A DNA stretch of 64,000 nucleotides from Symbiodinium kawagutii (taxonomy: Eukaryota > Sar > Dinophyceae > Suessiales > Symbiodiniaceae). Under the pieces are notes generated by a model. It was not told where the DNA came from. It saw only the letters and a program-made list of their open reading frames with translations, and ran no database searches. The stretch covers positions 201,642 to 265,641 of the forward strand of contig VSDK01028060.1 of assembly GCA_009767595.1 (NCBI GenBank). The letters are read 5' to 3'. This document shows positions 25,101 to 39,000 of the stretch, piece by piece (position 1 is the stretch's first letter; each line of letters opens with the position of its first letter). The translations under genes and the position numbers were made by a program.

Positions 25101-27013
25101 AAAGTGTGAAAGTCCAGAACTCCTGATTTGCACCAACAAGTCCATCAAGACTTTCTGAAGTGATGTAGAGTTTCCTTGAGACCAAGTATCAACTTTCATC
25201 CATATTATATTGTCTTCCAATGGCCTGCTAGTTGTGTGACTGACACGAATCACATATGATCCTGCGGGTGCATGTGCCAACAACGCCTCATTCTTCACCT
25301 CATCTCTTGCCATCCCTTCCTTTGTCCCATGCCGCCAATATCCATCATATTCAACAAATAACGCAGCATCCTTGTTCTTGAGAACCCCGTGTAGACTCAA
25401 ATCTGGTCCCAAGTGGTTTCCACCCCACCCCTCTGGGGCTGGGAAATCACGGAACATCTCTGCAATGGGTGCTGCTTCTGGCATCAGCATAGCAGCCACC
25501 TGCGACAGCAACTCAACCTCGGCCACACTGTTCATCTGCTTCCGCCGCCATCCTTCAGGCACGGTGAGACTCAGCCATACTAGCTGGTTTGATGCTGAAC
25601 AAACTCAGGTTTGAACCCAACATCCCCAATATCACACAGGTGCACATTCCAGATTATTTGAAAGAAAAAAATTAACAGTTCTAGCGGGAACTGCTTCCAC
25701 ATCCAGATCTGTGAACTGCGCCAGCTATAGTCGTTACGAGGCATACTTTGGAGGCTGCTTGATCCAACTAGAAGGAGAGGCGTTGACCACCAAAGCAATA
25801 CAACAAAGGTGTTTTTGCAACAAACTTTGGAACCAGGGTGAAGATCTTGGCTTCAAAACAAAGAAAAGCTCTATAAAAGAAAGGGCACATGGTTTGTCTT
25901 TTTTCAGTGAATACATGGAATACACCTCAATTTTCAGTCTTGGAAAAGACCTTGCTGTCCTTGTCGCCACCACTTCGGTGGCTTCTGCACCGCAAAGGCA
26001 GTGGTCGCCACAACCCATGGAACCAACACGGGCCACCATCTCCCATGGCGGCGGGGGAGGCCGCACGGAACCCTGCCACCCTGCATGCGGCGCATCGGGT
26101 GGGTAACCAAGGGCTAGGTAATAAGGCTGAGAGCTGGAACGTCTGGCGAGGCACAAATGGCACAAATGATGACATTCACTGCCATTTGTGTCTGCATGTG
26201 GCTTTCAACTCTTCAAGAACTACCCTGTTTTCCCAAGATGTGAATAAAGAAGAGAGTTGAGTTAAGCAATTTTCCCCCCATCACAACTGGTGATCAATGG
26301 CTGAGTTGTGTTCGCGACTTCAACTTCGGAGCCCCCAGAAATGCTCAGCCAGGCAGCTGGAAAGGAGCCCAGGCTCCTGCTCTGGTAGAGCGCTGTAGTA
26401 CCTGAGGCTCCCAAGTCATCAAGCGCTGCCAGAAGCACAAGAGCACAGTGAACCGGAACCGGATCTGAGTTTCATCTGGGTAACTTGATCCTCACTTGCC
26501 CGGATTCCCAAACAAACATCTCTTGGTCATATCGCTTCCAATCTCATCATTTGCGTGATATCTAGTCGCCAACAAAGGCTGTCGGCGCGATGATCTCTGA
26601 CACCCCCTTGACCAATTAAACCCATCAAGCCATATGGCCATTTCTGTTGGTCAGATCTCCACTGTTGCCAGGTATTCTGCCATCATTTTTGGGAGATCTT
26701 CCAGGTTTGGGGCTGACACTGAGATACTCCAAAAAAATGACCCTCCTGGACCACAAGTACCGCAAGCCACCTCAAAGGACATTATTCTGTGCAATAATTC
26801 ATGAGCTAAGCACTTAGCAAACATCACGGCATGAAACTGTGCAAACTCTGAGGGTCAAGCATGGTCCTGCAAATGTGTTGTCAGTGCTTGTTGTTGAAAC
26901 CACATTGTGCTTCCCCTAACCATTCCCTCAGGACGCCACCAGTCTCCTCACCACCATGTTCCAATCCACTTGCCGAGGTGAAGTACTCTGGTCCTGATCC
27001 TGATAACAATAAT

Positions 27014-27069
<56 letters not shown>

Positions 27070-30000
27070 GCTCATTGTTGCTGTCCCCATTCATGCGGTG
27101 ATTCTCGCTGCTTGCTCCCCCCTGCGGAGTTACCCATCATCCCTTGTCATCCCAGGGATGACTCAGCCGAGAGACTGACAGAGCTCCTCCATCACGCCCT
27201 GCACCTTCCTGAGGCAAGCTGGCTGATGAATACAGAAGTGGTTACAGGTCGAAAAACCGTTGGGTATCCGAGGTGAAGCATCACTGAGCATGAACAGACC
27301 AGTTGTTCTCCTAGGATTTGACGCTGTGTAGATGGACATGTGCAGATGCATGTACATATATGCTGATATGCCTTACTCTCTCCGGCAGGTTACTATGCGC
27401 TGCCATACCCCAGTGGAAGCAGCAAGAAAGCTAGCAGCTAAACCCGCAAAACACGGAAATGGATGCAATCATCCAAACATTGGTGAGCATTGCTAAACAA
27501 CCGACAAAAATGCAAATGTAAACAATAATATGTGAAAGTAGTTTTTGTGATGGTGCTCTGACTGACAAATTAGAATCCGACAAGTGTGCATGTCAACAAC
27601 TCATCCACTGAGCACAAGTCTGTCACACTCAAAAAGCTGGGATTGGAACAGAAAATAAGGGAAATGATGTCACCCATCAATGGTCCTAGATCTTGGATTT
27701 CACGACCGGGGAAAGGCAAGGTCTGATCCCCACCCATCAAATATCATATCTGAGATACTGAAAGAATTCCCACAAATTACTGGTCCAAGTACCCACCAAC
27801 CATCCCAAGTCACCATCATTTGGATGCAGGGAAACCACCTAAAGCTATGGACACACCCAGCTCAACGCACAACCAGCAGCAACACAGGGGTGCAATCCCA
27901 GCATCTTGGGCAGCATCTTGGGACCCGCAGGACCCTGCACTCGACCCAAGTAGCTCTCTCCAAAGGGCGTAGTGGCCTGGTTGCAGGGTGGCATGCGGCT
28001 TGTAGGGAGCATGGAATGATCAACTACTGACTGACCATGGCCATCTACCTCCAAGATATAGAGGTCTGTTGCTGATCTACTATATACTATGATCTACTGT
28101 TTTGATCTACTACTATGACAAACTACCTTCGTGTCCCCATCTTTTTTGGGACAGGTTCCAGGAATCCGGGAATATTCCAGGCAAGTAAACAAAGATGTAC
28201 TGATCGACTGTGGTGACCTGAGGGTCGAAGAAGACAAAGGTTGAAAAGAACATGCGTTTCAACGATTTTCCAACCTGCAGACTGGCCTTGAGGGGGAAGA
28301 GTTGGTCAATCGCAATTCCATGTTCCATGGACAGATTCTGTGATCTTTCCTCTGCATTGTTGTGAGCTGAAGACGCTTACCTACTTCAGGTATCCTAGCA
28401 CCTGCTGACTAACTCCCACCACTAGCAACTGCTGGTATCCCCACCAAGCGGCAAGAAAAAAGCATGGCGCAAACATTAAGCCATCGCAACAAGGTTGGAC
28501 TGCCCCTCTGGCAATGTTCCGACGATGGTCGGATGATAAATTTCCCATGTGAGTCTCCTATAAGCCCGTATTATACCCCTAAAAGTATGCTTTCCCCTAC
28601 TGAAACGATCGTTTCGCTGGGAACACCCCATTGCCAGCCCACCCGTGGCCTGGTTCACCTCTCCTACGATGAAGAAGTTCTCCTTCCCCAGCGCAGAGGC
28701 GTAGAACCGTAGGTGCGTAGAGAGATAGGCCTGCAGGTTGGCGGTGATGAATGGTGGCTGCGAACGTCGAATCAGGATGATGACCAGCCATGGTGATGAG
28801 CGTTTCATGTTGGTTCTTGTTGGCTTGGGAATGGTTGATACCATCCAGGTAGGTTCTTGTTGGTTCTTGTGGGTTTTTGTTGGTTCTTTTTGCTAAGGGA
28901 ACGGTTGATGAATGGCGAATCAGTGGGGTCACGATGAAGGATGACAACCAGCAACAGGAGGCGTGTCCAAAGATGGGAATGTCCCATGAAGGATCCCGTG
29001 AACTGTAGCAACCATGGTGTAGGTGATCGACCGAGCACAGCCGTTACAACGACAGGCTTGATCCACCACCCACAAGCATGAAACGTCACCGGATCCATGG
29101 AGGTGCCCCATCATTTGGGGTTACCATCACTGGCTTAGCAGCAGCGATTTCCAGCGTCCAACAGTCAAAGGACGGTAGCAACCCTTGCAGGGATGCAGTG
29201 CATCAAACGTAACGACGAGGATACCAGGTGGTTAAGTATGGATGTTCATAGGGCCGGTGTATTGATGAAAGTGAGATGTCATGGATCACAAGAAGTCTAT
29301 GTATATAAGGGCTTCAAGCAACAAACACAGCTTGCCAACTTCACTAGAAGAACATAGCAAAAACAAAGCGATCATTCCCCCCAACATGAGTGATTTGTCA
29401 TCTCTATCACCATCATCACCATCATCATCAAATATCACCAATCATCACCATGATCCTCACTCATTCCCAGGTCCATCTTCCACCGACAACCTGCCCCACC
29501 CCCAACGGCCGCAGCGGCTGCGCACCGTGAAGTCGGCCGTGACGTGCGAGGCCGCGGTGAGGCGGTAGCCGTCCAGGTCCACCTCCGCGATCCAATACCT
29601 GCAGCAGCTGAGGGAGTGGTGGGTTGCTTGGTGGTGGGGCTGGGGGCCTTCCCCGGGGGTGAAGGAATTGGGTGGTTGGGTGGTTGTGTGGCTGAGGTTG
29701 GTTGGTTGGTTGAAGATGTCAACCACAAAAATGTGGTTAATGTTGATGGTGAAGATGTTGTTCAGGATTTGGTGTTGAAAACGAATGGGTGCATATGACT
29801 GTCGAAGTGCTGAAAGGGATGGATTATGAAAAGTGACTATGGATGGATCGTAGTCGAAGAACAAAGAAATTCCACGGGTATGGGTGAGGTGCATTCCGGC
29901 GGGAGCAGGAAAACGTGGGTGTCAAGATTGAACAAAATGTTGCCTTTGCGAAGTGTGGCTACAACAATTTGCGACCCACATCGTTGCAAATCACATGGGG

Positions 30001-33000
30001 CATGTTGGGAGTATGAATTGTGACTGGGGATACCCCATGTATAGCAATGCTCGAGTTGATGCCTGAGCCAAGCGTCTTAGCTCACAGATATCTGACACCT
30101 CTCATAGCATACGTATCTCAATGCACATGGAGCTGTGTTCAACTTACCAATTCTTGGATGCTTAGTGCTGGTTCGTTCGGATGATATCCCAAGATGAATC
30201 ACAACAGTAGCCCACAAACACCTGTGAACCATGTAGTGGAGCGCGAAAGTGAATGCCAAAAGTGCGTCTTGGCTTCTGCCAAAAGGATTGCTACCGGGAA
30301 ACAAACCGACACCTGCAGTTGGACGACCCTCTACTAAGGATCAATGACCGTGAATGATGGCAACCATAACTCCTATCTTTGTCATAGCGACCATCTGCAG
30401 GTCTCTTTTCATAGCGACTGATCTGAACATCATCACAAAGGCCGTTTGCTTCCATCCTACTGAACCCTCTAGCTGGAGAGCAGGGCAGCCGTGTCCTGCA
30501 GACTGAGCCATGAGAAGAAGAAAATGGCTCATGCTGTCGCTGGGAAATAGTCATATCACCCATGTTTCCTGGCTACATCCCCTCTTGGTGCTTGGATTCT
30601 CATTCTTGCTTAGTGACCATAAACAACTACAGCACCCAAAGACTCTACAAACACTTACTTGACTCTACAAAGCCTAAACCCAAACAGTCTTGTCTGATCC
30701 CGTAACCGTCATCATGAACCGTTCCGAGTCGCTTCAGCATGTTGGTGTAGAGCTCCTGCAGCACCGGGTTCATGGTGTTTAGCTCAAAGGCCGTCTCCTT
30801 GAAGCTGCAAGCGACAAGCAGTGGGGCGTGGGGTGTGTCTACTGTTGGGGGGCTGTACTCCACGATCATTGCTGGATGGTACTTGGGGGTAGGAAATCTC
30901 GTGGACCCTGTGAGGAGATGGATGAGAGTTCTATGGAGGAAACTGATCCAAGAATGTTTCGAGCATAAACAAAGGACTGTCAATCCAACATTCGCATTCC
31001 AGAAATTTCAAAAAGCACCCTGTCTTGGGGCATTTGACCCTTAAGTGGCCCACTGCCTGACAAGAAAGTGTGCTCCCTTGCGAAATGATCAAACCAGCAG
31101 GCCGGAAGAGCCCACGTTTTAGTGAGGAAACCCCGTCCATGCCATCAGAACTCTTGGAGGGTCAACACTCCCGCACCCCACCCAGCTGCCATGGCTCCTG
31201 GAAGATCTCCGGGAAGAGCCTCGGAGCGGGATAGCGCTGGAGCTACTGCGGCACTGTGGCAACAATGGCAGGGTCGTCATCAAGCAAGCTTACCAACCAT
31301 CTTCCTAAGTGGGATGATGATGTGAGTAATTAAAATATGTAGCTATGACATGCTTTGAGCTATGAGTGCCAAGTCATTGAGTCTTGATTGCAACATAGCT
31401 GCAGCTTGTGACCTAGGGTGAGGTGACCTATAGACACAGTTCTGTGAAGCCGTTGAATTTGGCCACTTGTGTTTAACGACCTGGCAATCCAACCGCCACA
31501 CCGTCGGGGGTGTTGGAGCATCATACCATTCGTGCAATGTATGACAAATTCAACCGCGAGCAACGATCTGTTCACCCCCGTAGCATCTAGGTGGCAAATG
31601 TGGCTTCTCCGCAGAGTAATTGTGATTATGATCCGCCAACCCTGCCTGCCCCTCAGGATACAAGATTGCCATTTTTTGGCGACAGAAAGCGCTCATAGAA
31701 CGCATCTTCCGTCAAAGTCATTGCCCCCTGCAATGTTCCTAGGCTATCCTGCTCCGACAAGACATGTAAACGGTCCTCCAGCCGCTGGTAGCTGTAACTA
31801 AAAATCTGGGGCCACCGAGCGAACAGCTGTACAGCATCTCTGTGCTTCAAATATACTTGCAAGAGCTGCATCTTGTGAGCAAGATTCTTCTCGACGCTCA
31901 AGCTAAGAATCTGAGGAAAGCTGAAAACTGCCTTCCCAACTTGTATCTTCGTTAGCCCAACGTCCAAGAGCCATTCTACTTTGGGCTTCAAGTTCTGATC
32001 GATGCTCAGGCCAAAAGTTTGAGGAAACACGGCCACTGCCTTCCCAACTTGACTTTTTGTGAGCCCCAAGTCTAAGAGCCATTCCACTGTGGGCTTCAAG
32101 TTCTGCTTGATGCTTAGACTAAGAACTTGCGGAAAAGTGGCCACTGCCTTTGCAACTTGCTTCTCTGTGAGCCCCAAGTCTAAGAGCCACTCCACTGTGG
32201 GTTTCAAGTTCTGCTCGATACTGTAGCCAAGAATTTGTGGAAAAGTGGCCACTGCCTTCGCAACTTGACTCTTCGTGAGCCCCAAGTCCAAGAGCCATTC
32301 CACTGTCTGTTTCAAGTTCTGCTCAATGCTTAGGCCAAGAACAGAAGGAAAAGTGGCCACTGCCTTCCCAACATGACTCTTCGCGAGCCCCAAGTCCAAG
32401 AACCATTCCACCTTGGCTTTCAAGTTCTGCCTGATGCTGTAGCCAAGAATCGAAGGAAAAGCGGCCACTGCCTTCGCAACTTGCTTCTCTGTGAGCCCCA
32501 AGTCTAAGAGCCACTCCACTGTGGGTTTCAAGTTCTGCTCGATGCTGTAGCCAAGAATTTGTGGTAAAGTTGCCACTGCCTTCGCAACTTGACTCTTCGT
32601 GAGCCCCAAGTCCATGAACCATTCCACTGTGGGTTTCAAGTTCTGCTCGATGCTGAGGCCAAGAATTGGAGGAAAAGTGGCCACTGCCTTCGCAACTTGA
32701 CTCTTCGTGAGCCCCAAGTCCAAGAGACATTTCACTGTGGGCTTTAAGTTCTGCTTGATGCTGTAGCCAAGAATTTTTGGAAAAGTGGCCACTGCTTTTG
32801 AAACTTGGCTCTTCATGAGCCCCGAGTCTAAGAGCCATTCTACTGTTGGCTTCAAGTTCTGCTCAATGCTTAGGCCAAGAACAGGAGGAAAAGTAGCCAC
32901 CACTTTCGCAACTTGACTCTTGCTGAGCCCCAAGTCTAAGAGAAATCTTTGTTTGGGCTGCAGTGTCCTCTCTATGCATCGTCCCAAACACACTCCTGGC

Positions 33001-36000
33001 TTCATCATCGATCCAATCTCTTGGCGTCCAAACCCTTCGGCAGCCAGAAACTTTCCTATTTCATCGCTCGTGTTGCTTGCTCCAACGACCACCGCTGAGC
33101 ATGCCAGCTCGTGAGCCTGGAGTGATAGTTCGACAGCGCTGCTCTCGGCTTGCAACTTCAGATGGTGTGCCACCCTAGGGTGCAGAAATTGTGAAAGTCC
33201 AGAATTCCTGATTTGCACCACCAAGTCCATCAAGACTTTCTGAAGTGACTTCGCGTCTCCTTGAGGCCAAGTGTCAACTTTCATCCATATAGCATTGGCT
33301 TTCAAGGCCTTACTAGTCGCGTGACTGATCCGGATCACGTATGATCCTGAGGGCGCAAATGCCAACAACGCCGCATTCTTCATCTCATCTCTTGCGATCC
33401 CTTCCTTTGTCTCATGCCGCCAAAATCCATCATATTCAACAAACAACGCAGCATCCTTGTTCTTAAGAACCCCATATAAACTCAAATCCGGTTCCAGGTA
33501 ATGTCCACCCCACCCCTCTGGGGCTGGGAAGTTACGGAACATCTCTGGAATGGCTGCAATGGATGTTGCTTCCGGCATCAGCATGGCAGCCACCTGCGAC
33601 AGCAACTCAACCTCCGCCACGCTGTTCATCTGCTGACGGGGCCATCCTTCAGGCAAAGCAACAATGTCATGTGTTTGGCTTCAAGGTTTACAGGCGACAA
33701 TCTTAAAGAATTGTCGCATCTAGGAACGCAAGAATGCCACTGATGGAAAAAGTACCGTACACAGTAACACAATGTTGGAATATGTCCATCAACAGGAGCA
33801 CCCTCAAATGCGCCAAAGCTCTGATAGTTTCCAGGGGAAATCATGCAACTGGGGTGGGTCGCATCTATGGATGGTAGCAAGCTCAATGGAAACCTGTTGT
33901 TTGACTTCTCAGAAAGGGTACGAAGGTCCCCGTGTACTGGGAGCGATTGGAATCCACCATGAACTGGGAACTCAGATTTCTCTCTCCGCCATCAACCATT
34001 TGCCCTGCTTGAACCACCATATTCCCAGTCAAGTTTTGCCGCACTTTCAGCTGCCCATCTCCTTGTTGCCACCACGTTGGCGCCACGTAGGCTGTAGGCA
34101 ACCACAGTAGCAGCAAGGGCCAGCATCGCTCGCGGTGCAGCGCCCCCAGGCGCATTGCGGCGATAACGGCCGATGGACGGACCAGGGAAAGCTGTGAGCC
34201 CCAGAAGGTCTCGGGAGGCGCAGGTGCTGAGGACATGATCAGCAGCCAGGGTGATGGCAATCTCATGGCATGAGGCAATTGCTGCGTTTGTTTGCTTTAT
34301 GACCAAGAAGATCAGATGTAACAATGGGCCGATGGAGATCTAGGGTTTTTCGGTGTTGCCGGATGATCAGCCCTCTCCTTCCATGTGCTTACTTATGATC
34401 ATCCAATTCAATACTTCCATTTCTCTTGAAACAGACTCAATCCACGCCCAAGAAAAAGGTCAACAAAAAAACAACGACAACCAATTGATCATCAAACGAT
34501 CAATCACAAAAATTTCATCCATCATTCCTCATCTTCCACCGCCTTGGAGAGCCACCAGTCACCCGTCACCACCGGTGACCACCAGCCAACCTCCCACTGG
34601 GAGCCCCCAACAACCCCGCTTCAATGGCTGTGGCATTGTCCTCCAGCGGCAGCGAACGGAAGTCGCGGCCACCGGGCCTGGCTCGGCTTTGCGATCGCCA
34701 GCTGTGACGCCAGGTTACCCATCTGGTAATCGAAGATGGCGATGGATGGTGATCTATGGCAATGGATGGGTTACCTTGGAAATAGGTTTAAGTTATACCA
34801 TGCGGGTGGATCATTTACTTCTTGGGGATAGAGATTTTCCGCATGTTCACTTGCCCGAGTGTCACAAAATTTTCGGAGTTTGAGCTCAATTGGCATGGAG
34901 ACATGATTGATATATACAAAATACGGTGTATTCACCCAGAGGATTTGGGTAATTGAAAATTCAAACCCAAAGCAAAAGAAAAGTAGAAGAAGGGTCAATA
35001 TTCATCCACTTGGAGTTGTCTGCGAACTGGCTTCCTCGAGCATGCCCAAATGTGTTAAACCATTGATTTGGGGTAGTGGACAACATCTTCACTATGCCAC
35101 TATGCACTCACTCAAGATCAACCACAAACCCACTTCATCAGCTGGATTACAGCCTCAAGCAACTATTGCAGTGCTTGTCCCCATTAAAGCGTCCTATCAG
35201 ATTGCTCATCAAAAAATCACTGGTCACAATGCCTGTTCCTCTTCACCTCAAGTAATTGTTGTTGCTGGATTCATGATATCTAATGATTATATATCCACCA
35301 GATCAACCATTCATTCATGACTCTTGGCAATCATCAATGACTACTGACCATTCACCATGTGCTGTTCAACCCATCCTCCTCCAATCCTTCCAGACAGCCA
35401 CCACTCAGCCAGCCCCAGCCACCAACCGGCAGCCGCAGCCCACGCCGCCTGTAGAGCTTGGCAGGTCCACAGCGCGTGAAGAAGGACTGGTGTCGCAGGA
35501 AGGACGGCAACGAGTCGCCGAAGCCCAGACGACCGCCTGATAAGGCAGGAGCGGTGTCCAGCGGCAAGCTTTAATCAACAGGAAAGCGCAAAAGATGTAA
35601 CCCTATGCTTCCAGCTACCATGAAATAGTAGATAACCAACCCCAAACAATACAATGGTGACTGGAAGCATAGGGCATTATAAACTATCATAAACTATGAT
35701 GAACTCTTAGCAACTCATTCTTAATTGACTAACCCACGGCTATTAACCCAGTAACAACCCATGCTTCTGAACCTAATAGTTACTAGCCATTACTCACCCA
35801 GCAACCAACAGCTGGTTTCAGCCCTGTAGCCGGATCCCAGCGCGTTGCCGCCGAGCGGCGTCCGTACTCGTTCAGCGGCGTGCCCCGCTCGGCCTTCCAG
35901 TAGGCGTCGTCCGTCCTAAGCACCGGGCACCGGGGGGGCCGAGGTGCGGAGGCCGGTGCGTTCTAATGGTTAATGGATGGTTAATTGAGTTAAGTAGTGA

Positions 36001-39000
36001 TTAATTCATGGTTGACCAGTGGTTTGCTAGTGATATTGAAAGAACAATAGATCAATGAAATTCAAGGAGCAGGTAGTACAGGTAATCAGAAAATGAAGCC
36101 CGTACGATGTTCCTGTCTCCACTTGTGAGTTGACTTTGCCAAATGCAGCTTCTCGCGTTTGCGGAGCACTTCACTCAAACGGTCCTGTTCAAAGACATGC
36201 CATCATATGGTGCTGGCCTTACGCAGTGGAGCACAAGACGATTTGGTGGTTTCTCAAAATACGGGTACCCTCAAATCATCCAATATCAATCATCAGGAGT
36301 AAGAAGCAAAGCATTTCTCTTTTGAGAAACCAACATTTCAGCATCACTCAATGGAGTATCACATCTCTCGGACGATCGCACTCATCAAAAGTGCACTGGC
36401 CAGAAGATCCCGGTCATATACATTGTAGGAGGCCTGAACCACCCAAAACGATTCAGTGACGAAACTGCATATTTTTGCATATTTCGGCGTACACCCTTCA
36501 GGCACAAGCCCACGCGTCATCACCTTCAATTAGTCAGATCTCTCCAAAACATGATTTTTTTCCCATCCTGGAGTGGAACTTTGCGGACATATTCAACATC
36601 CCGGAGTAGATAGAACATCAGCCACGGGACCATCCCTTGTAACTGATCTAGATATTGAACATGGGAACACGGTCAACATCCACTCCAGGACGGCAAATCT
36701 TAAACCCAGATTGATAAATCCTATATAGGTTTATCAATTGAGTGGGGGTACCAATTTTGATGGGAAACCAAGGCTTTTAGGGGATACACCCTGCCAACCA
36801 ACTGGGTTTTTCTTCATCCAGGATGGCTGTAGATGATCTCCCCCAGCCACCGCGAACCTATGCCCCAACCTGGAACGCCGAGGCACGACAGCACACAGCT
36901 GCTGACCCCGTCCACGCCGCTGTTGGCCCCAAGGTATTTCAAGCCGCCGCCGCAGGCGTGGTTCACCTGCCTGGGGGCGACTCGGGGCTCAACCAGCCAC
37001 ACATGCTGCTGGGAAACATGAACTGTTGGCCCAAGCATCAGTGGTATTGGTGGGGATGGTTGGTGGTTGATGGATAGATTATGGTTGATGGTTGTTGATG
37101 ATAGTTGATGGTTGCTGTTGATGTTGATGGTTGATATTGATGGTTGGTGATGGTCATCAAATGATGCTTGGCTAATGGAGTGAGAATTTGGATGAGTAGG
37201 GATGATAGCGGTTGCAAGCCTCTTGGTTGACATTCTCCGAGCTATATCTTTGACAAACACTGCAAACCGCTGCAACCCTAGTTGAAGTTGCCTTCAAAGC
37301 CAGGTGAACGGGTCAGCCACCAAGCAGAATCAGAAACTTGCAGCTTATGGGTGACAATCGAAGTGTCTCCGAATGCTGAGAATGATGATCTCCAGTGGGC
37401 GACAGAGTCCTTCAAAGCACCCATTGAACAAGAATAGCCGGTAGTTTGCACCTGCCAATGATGAGATAGGAATAGGCACAGTAGCTGTCAGCGAAGACAA
37501 TTTGTGAGTCGGAAACAGGTGACATCTTGTATACTCTTCATTGTCCGACTTTGTAATGGTGTCCTGTCTTCCCTGAACCTGCTCGCCAACCAACCACTCA
37601 ACCAGTCAACCACCCACGCAACGCAGCCGCATCTCCAAGCCCAGCCGTTCCATTTCCCTTCCAAAGCCCAGGAACACATCCATCACCACCTTCAGACCCA
37701 GGGTATGAGCGTCGGTGCACCAATTCTCTCAGCAACTCCTGGCAGCTGGAGTCCAAAAGGACTGCTGGTGGCCTGGGAACATGTAGGGATTGATGGGTTG
37801 AAGCGAAGCCATGATAGGAAATCGTTGGTGCCTAAAAAATTGGAGATCCAGGCAAATCATCCACCATTTCAGTCTGTTTATAGCCACTTATAGACCCAAA
37901 AAAGGGCGAAGGCCAACATGAACCGTTCCTCTGAGCTCGGCTCCCCGCGAAGCTCCCCAGCCCTGCGTCCTTGTTGCCGAAGTTGGAGTCGATACTAGTG
38001 AGGTCCTGCCACTGCAATGTCTGGTAGCGGCTGATACACTGATTCAGGCTTTGGCCCGCAGACTTGATGTCAGGTGTAGGAAATGGACGGGTTATGGGTG
38101 ATGAGCGGTGCTTTTGCTAGACCTAGATCGGATTGATCACCCTGTATCGTTGATGTTTAGGATTGCAACTACTAAACGCTAGCCAAAAAGACCTCGAATC
38201 TTCCGCAATCCTGTGATACTCATTTTCCAAAGATGTATATCATTGCGTACTATTGACATACATCTGATCTCTACACTGTATTATGCAGACGTACTATCCT
38301 GACACGTCATGCAATGGAGATATTGTGCATCGGCCCATCGACACTGCCTTGATGCCCTAAAGTCACCAACACCAAACCAGCTTCAAGGATGCCATGAGCC
38401 ACTTCACCTTGAACCTCCGGTTGTCACACGTCCCCCACCCAGGCAGTCCGTGGTGCAGGAGCCATGATACTCTCCAGCACCTTGGTTCCAGCTGCATGGA
38501 AATGACAGGATCCAACACCTGTTGCCTTGAGATCGTGACGTCCATTTCCTTCATGCAAGCCCCGCCATCTCCACATCAAAGCATCGTCACTGAGAAAAAT
38601 TGCTGGAATATCAAGATTATAACATGCAAATCACCACCTTCATATCCAAAAAAAGTTTTGATAACTCAGAAATGGCTGGGCGTAGCTCCATGTTTCAATC
38701 CCCAGCTGTCAACTTCTGAGTGGCAACCCAGCACCAGCAGCAGCCCATCAACCGCAGCATGCTCCCAAGGGGCTGTTCAGGAACACGGGCGACAACGCCA
38801 GCACCGTGACGCCCAGATCTCTCAGGTAGCCTTGGTGAGCAGCTGAGCTCGCTGAGGGTTGGAGATGGACGGGATGGGTAATGGTTAGTGGGTGGATGTT
38901 GGTGGTTTGTAGTGAGAAAGGAAGGTTCATTGGTATGGTCACTTGATGATTAGTTTGACTAATCATGGTTGATGATAGTTCCTGCTTTTTCATGGTGAAG

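Noticed and set aside
26340..26440. Possible tRNA around gctctggtagagcgctg
   Set aside because: No cloverleaf with acceptor and anticodon stems can be formed.
28275..28337. Possible 21-codon exon ([18 protein letters not shown])
   Set aside because: It has splice-like edges, but the flanking exons 28627-28730 and 27898-27976 match adjacent Ags segments directly, leaving no room for it.
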